From Butyriboletus loyo (taxonomy: Eukaryota; Basidiomycota; Agaricomycetes; Boletales; Boletaceae), in assembly GCA_038093515.1 (NCBI GenBank), contig JBBPSI010000346.1:1-20361 (forward strand): 20,361 nucleotides of DNA, read 5' to 3'. This document shows, one piece after another, positions 19,617 through 20,361 of the stretch. The translations under genes were made by a program, and so were the position numbers. The notes beneath the pieces were generated by a model. That model had not been told where the DNA came from, did not search any database, and worked only from the letters and a program-made list of their open reading frames with translations. How positions within the stretch are numbered: position 1 is the stretch's first letter; each line of letters opens with the position of its first letter.

Positions 19617-20361
19617 ATGTCGGGCGCCCGTGGATGTTTCAACTGTGGAGGCTGTGCGTGGTGTTTTTGTGTCGTTTGTCTTGCATTTTCTCCCTTAGCT
19701 TTCGTTGCCGGCGACGATGGCCATGCCTGCTAAGCAATCTCGCCCAACCTACCATTTTATCTACATTCTTTTCTTTCCTCTGTGTGCTGAGCGGTGCTGA
19801 CGTGGACCGCTGTGTTCTTTTTTGCTTCCATATCGTACCGATGACAATGTGATCGTCGAAAACCAACGCGCGAAAAAAAAAAAAAACATCCCAATGAATG
19901 ACATTGACATCATATTTGATTCCTGGCCGTGTTGTGTCGTGAAAACTACTGGGGCCGTCAGTCGGCCATCAAGCTGCCAACTGCCCTAAAGCTGGCACGC
20001 CCACATGGTAATGTTTGGTCTCAAATTCAACTTGGCTTGGGGTAGCCGCTCATTGTTTGGTATGCGTCGCGCCTTGTTTTCTCAGCTACAACTGTGAGTA
20101 TGGCTTCCTTCATTTCGTGCAAGTGGTGACGTGGGGCTGATGGCGATTTTTGTCATGGGGTGTAGGTGGGATGGAGGGCCACGTTTCACGTGATTGCACG
20201 ATGGAAGCCAAGGCCAAATCTTGCTACAAGTGTGGTCAGGAAGGTCACATCGTGCGTATTTCTCCTCTGCTGTCAGTGGGCTTGTCGACGGACCAGCGCT
20301 GACGGTATCCTTTGCATAGTCTCGCGACTGTAACCAGAACGTTGGTGGCGGCTACAGTGGC
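19617..20361 (+). CDS. CCHC zinc-knuckle nucleic-acid-binding protein (Gis2/Byr3/CNBP type), 5' part
   Basis: Exons at 19617-19653, 19962-20007, 20086-20093, 20166-20251 and 20320-20361 join in frame to give 73 residues before the window ends. Three CX2CX4HX4C knuckles are visible: CFNCGGFGHQAANC (7-20), CYNCGMEGHVSRDC (28-41) and CYKCGQEGHISRDC (50-63). They are followed by a Gly-rich stretch (GGGYSG). The introns are 308, 78, 72 and 68 nt, all GT-AG. Family members bind single-stranded nucleic acid and associate with translating ribosomes and mRNPs in the cytoplasm; more knuckles are expected beyond the edge. Exon 3 is only 8 nt. The long first intron is a feature also seen in other fungal translation-linked genes. 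Identification rests on the knuckle series and spacing. Confidence 0.94.
20086..20093 (+). other. 8-nt micro-exon in the zinc-knuckle gene
   Basis: Exon 2 ends with the first two bases of a Cys codon (ACA TG before GTAATG). The next knuckle needs Cys-Tyr-Asn-Cys. The only sequence that supplies it is CTACAACT, preceded by TTTTCTCAG and followed by GTGAGTATGG. Exon 4 begins with GT, which completes the second Cys codon. Both splice sites are good and both flanking introns are of normal size. The micro-exon therefore carries the heart of knuckle 2, with each metal-binding Cys codon split across an intron. Confidence 0.9.

Overview
The window reads as nuclear DNA of a filamentous basidiomycete, most likely an Agaricomycete. 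Genes are cut by many GT-AG introns of about 50-75 nt with CTGAC/TTGAC/CTAAC-like branch sites. The genes recognised are fungal: a seven-bladed WD40 protein with a long disordered tail, ent-kaurene-oxidase-like cytochrome P450 relics, and a Gis2/Byr3/CNBP-type zinc-knuckle gene. Nothing prokaryotic is present. Species cannot be named from sequence alone.

Almost all of the window is a head-to-tail array of one segmental duplication with a period of about 7.2 kb, all on the + strand. Each unit runs: spacer block, P450 relic, roughly 0.95-1 kb upstream block, WD40 gene, short tail. Unit 1 is about 1325-8490 and unit 2 about 8530-15725. Unit 3 (about 16824-19372) lacks the spacer block and the P450 N-terminus, and its WD40 gene is cut after about 121 codons. 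Bases 1-295 look like the diverged 3' tail of a further unit to the left. Two pieces of about 1.0-1.1 kb, near 296-1324 and 15805-16823, have no partner elsewhere in the window.

The two complete WD40 genes (561 and 559 residues in my exon models) appear intact. Every exon length difference between them is a multiple of three, while intron lengths differ freely. The P450 copies beside them carry independent stops, frameshifts and loss of key residues. The array therefore keeps one passenger alive and lets the other decay.

The right edge (19617-20361, continuing off the window) holds the 5' part of a conserved zinc-knuckle gene. Its reading frame requires an 8-nt micro-exon. The truncated third WD40 copy ends 244 bp upstream of that start codon on the same strand, so the array abuts the promoter of a housekeeping-type gene. 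The first 377 bp after the break-in point of copy 3 match copy 1 with one mismatch, although the sequence upstream of it is much more diverged. This suggests recent gene conversion or a chimeric origin.

All exon coordinates, identity figures and substitution counts were made by eye. No database search, alignment program or transcript data was available.
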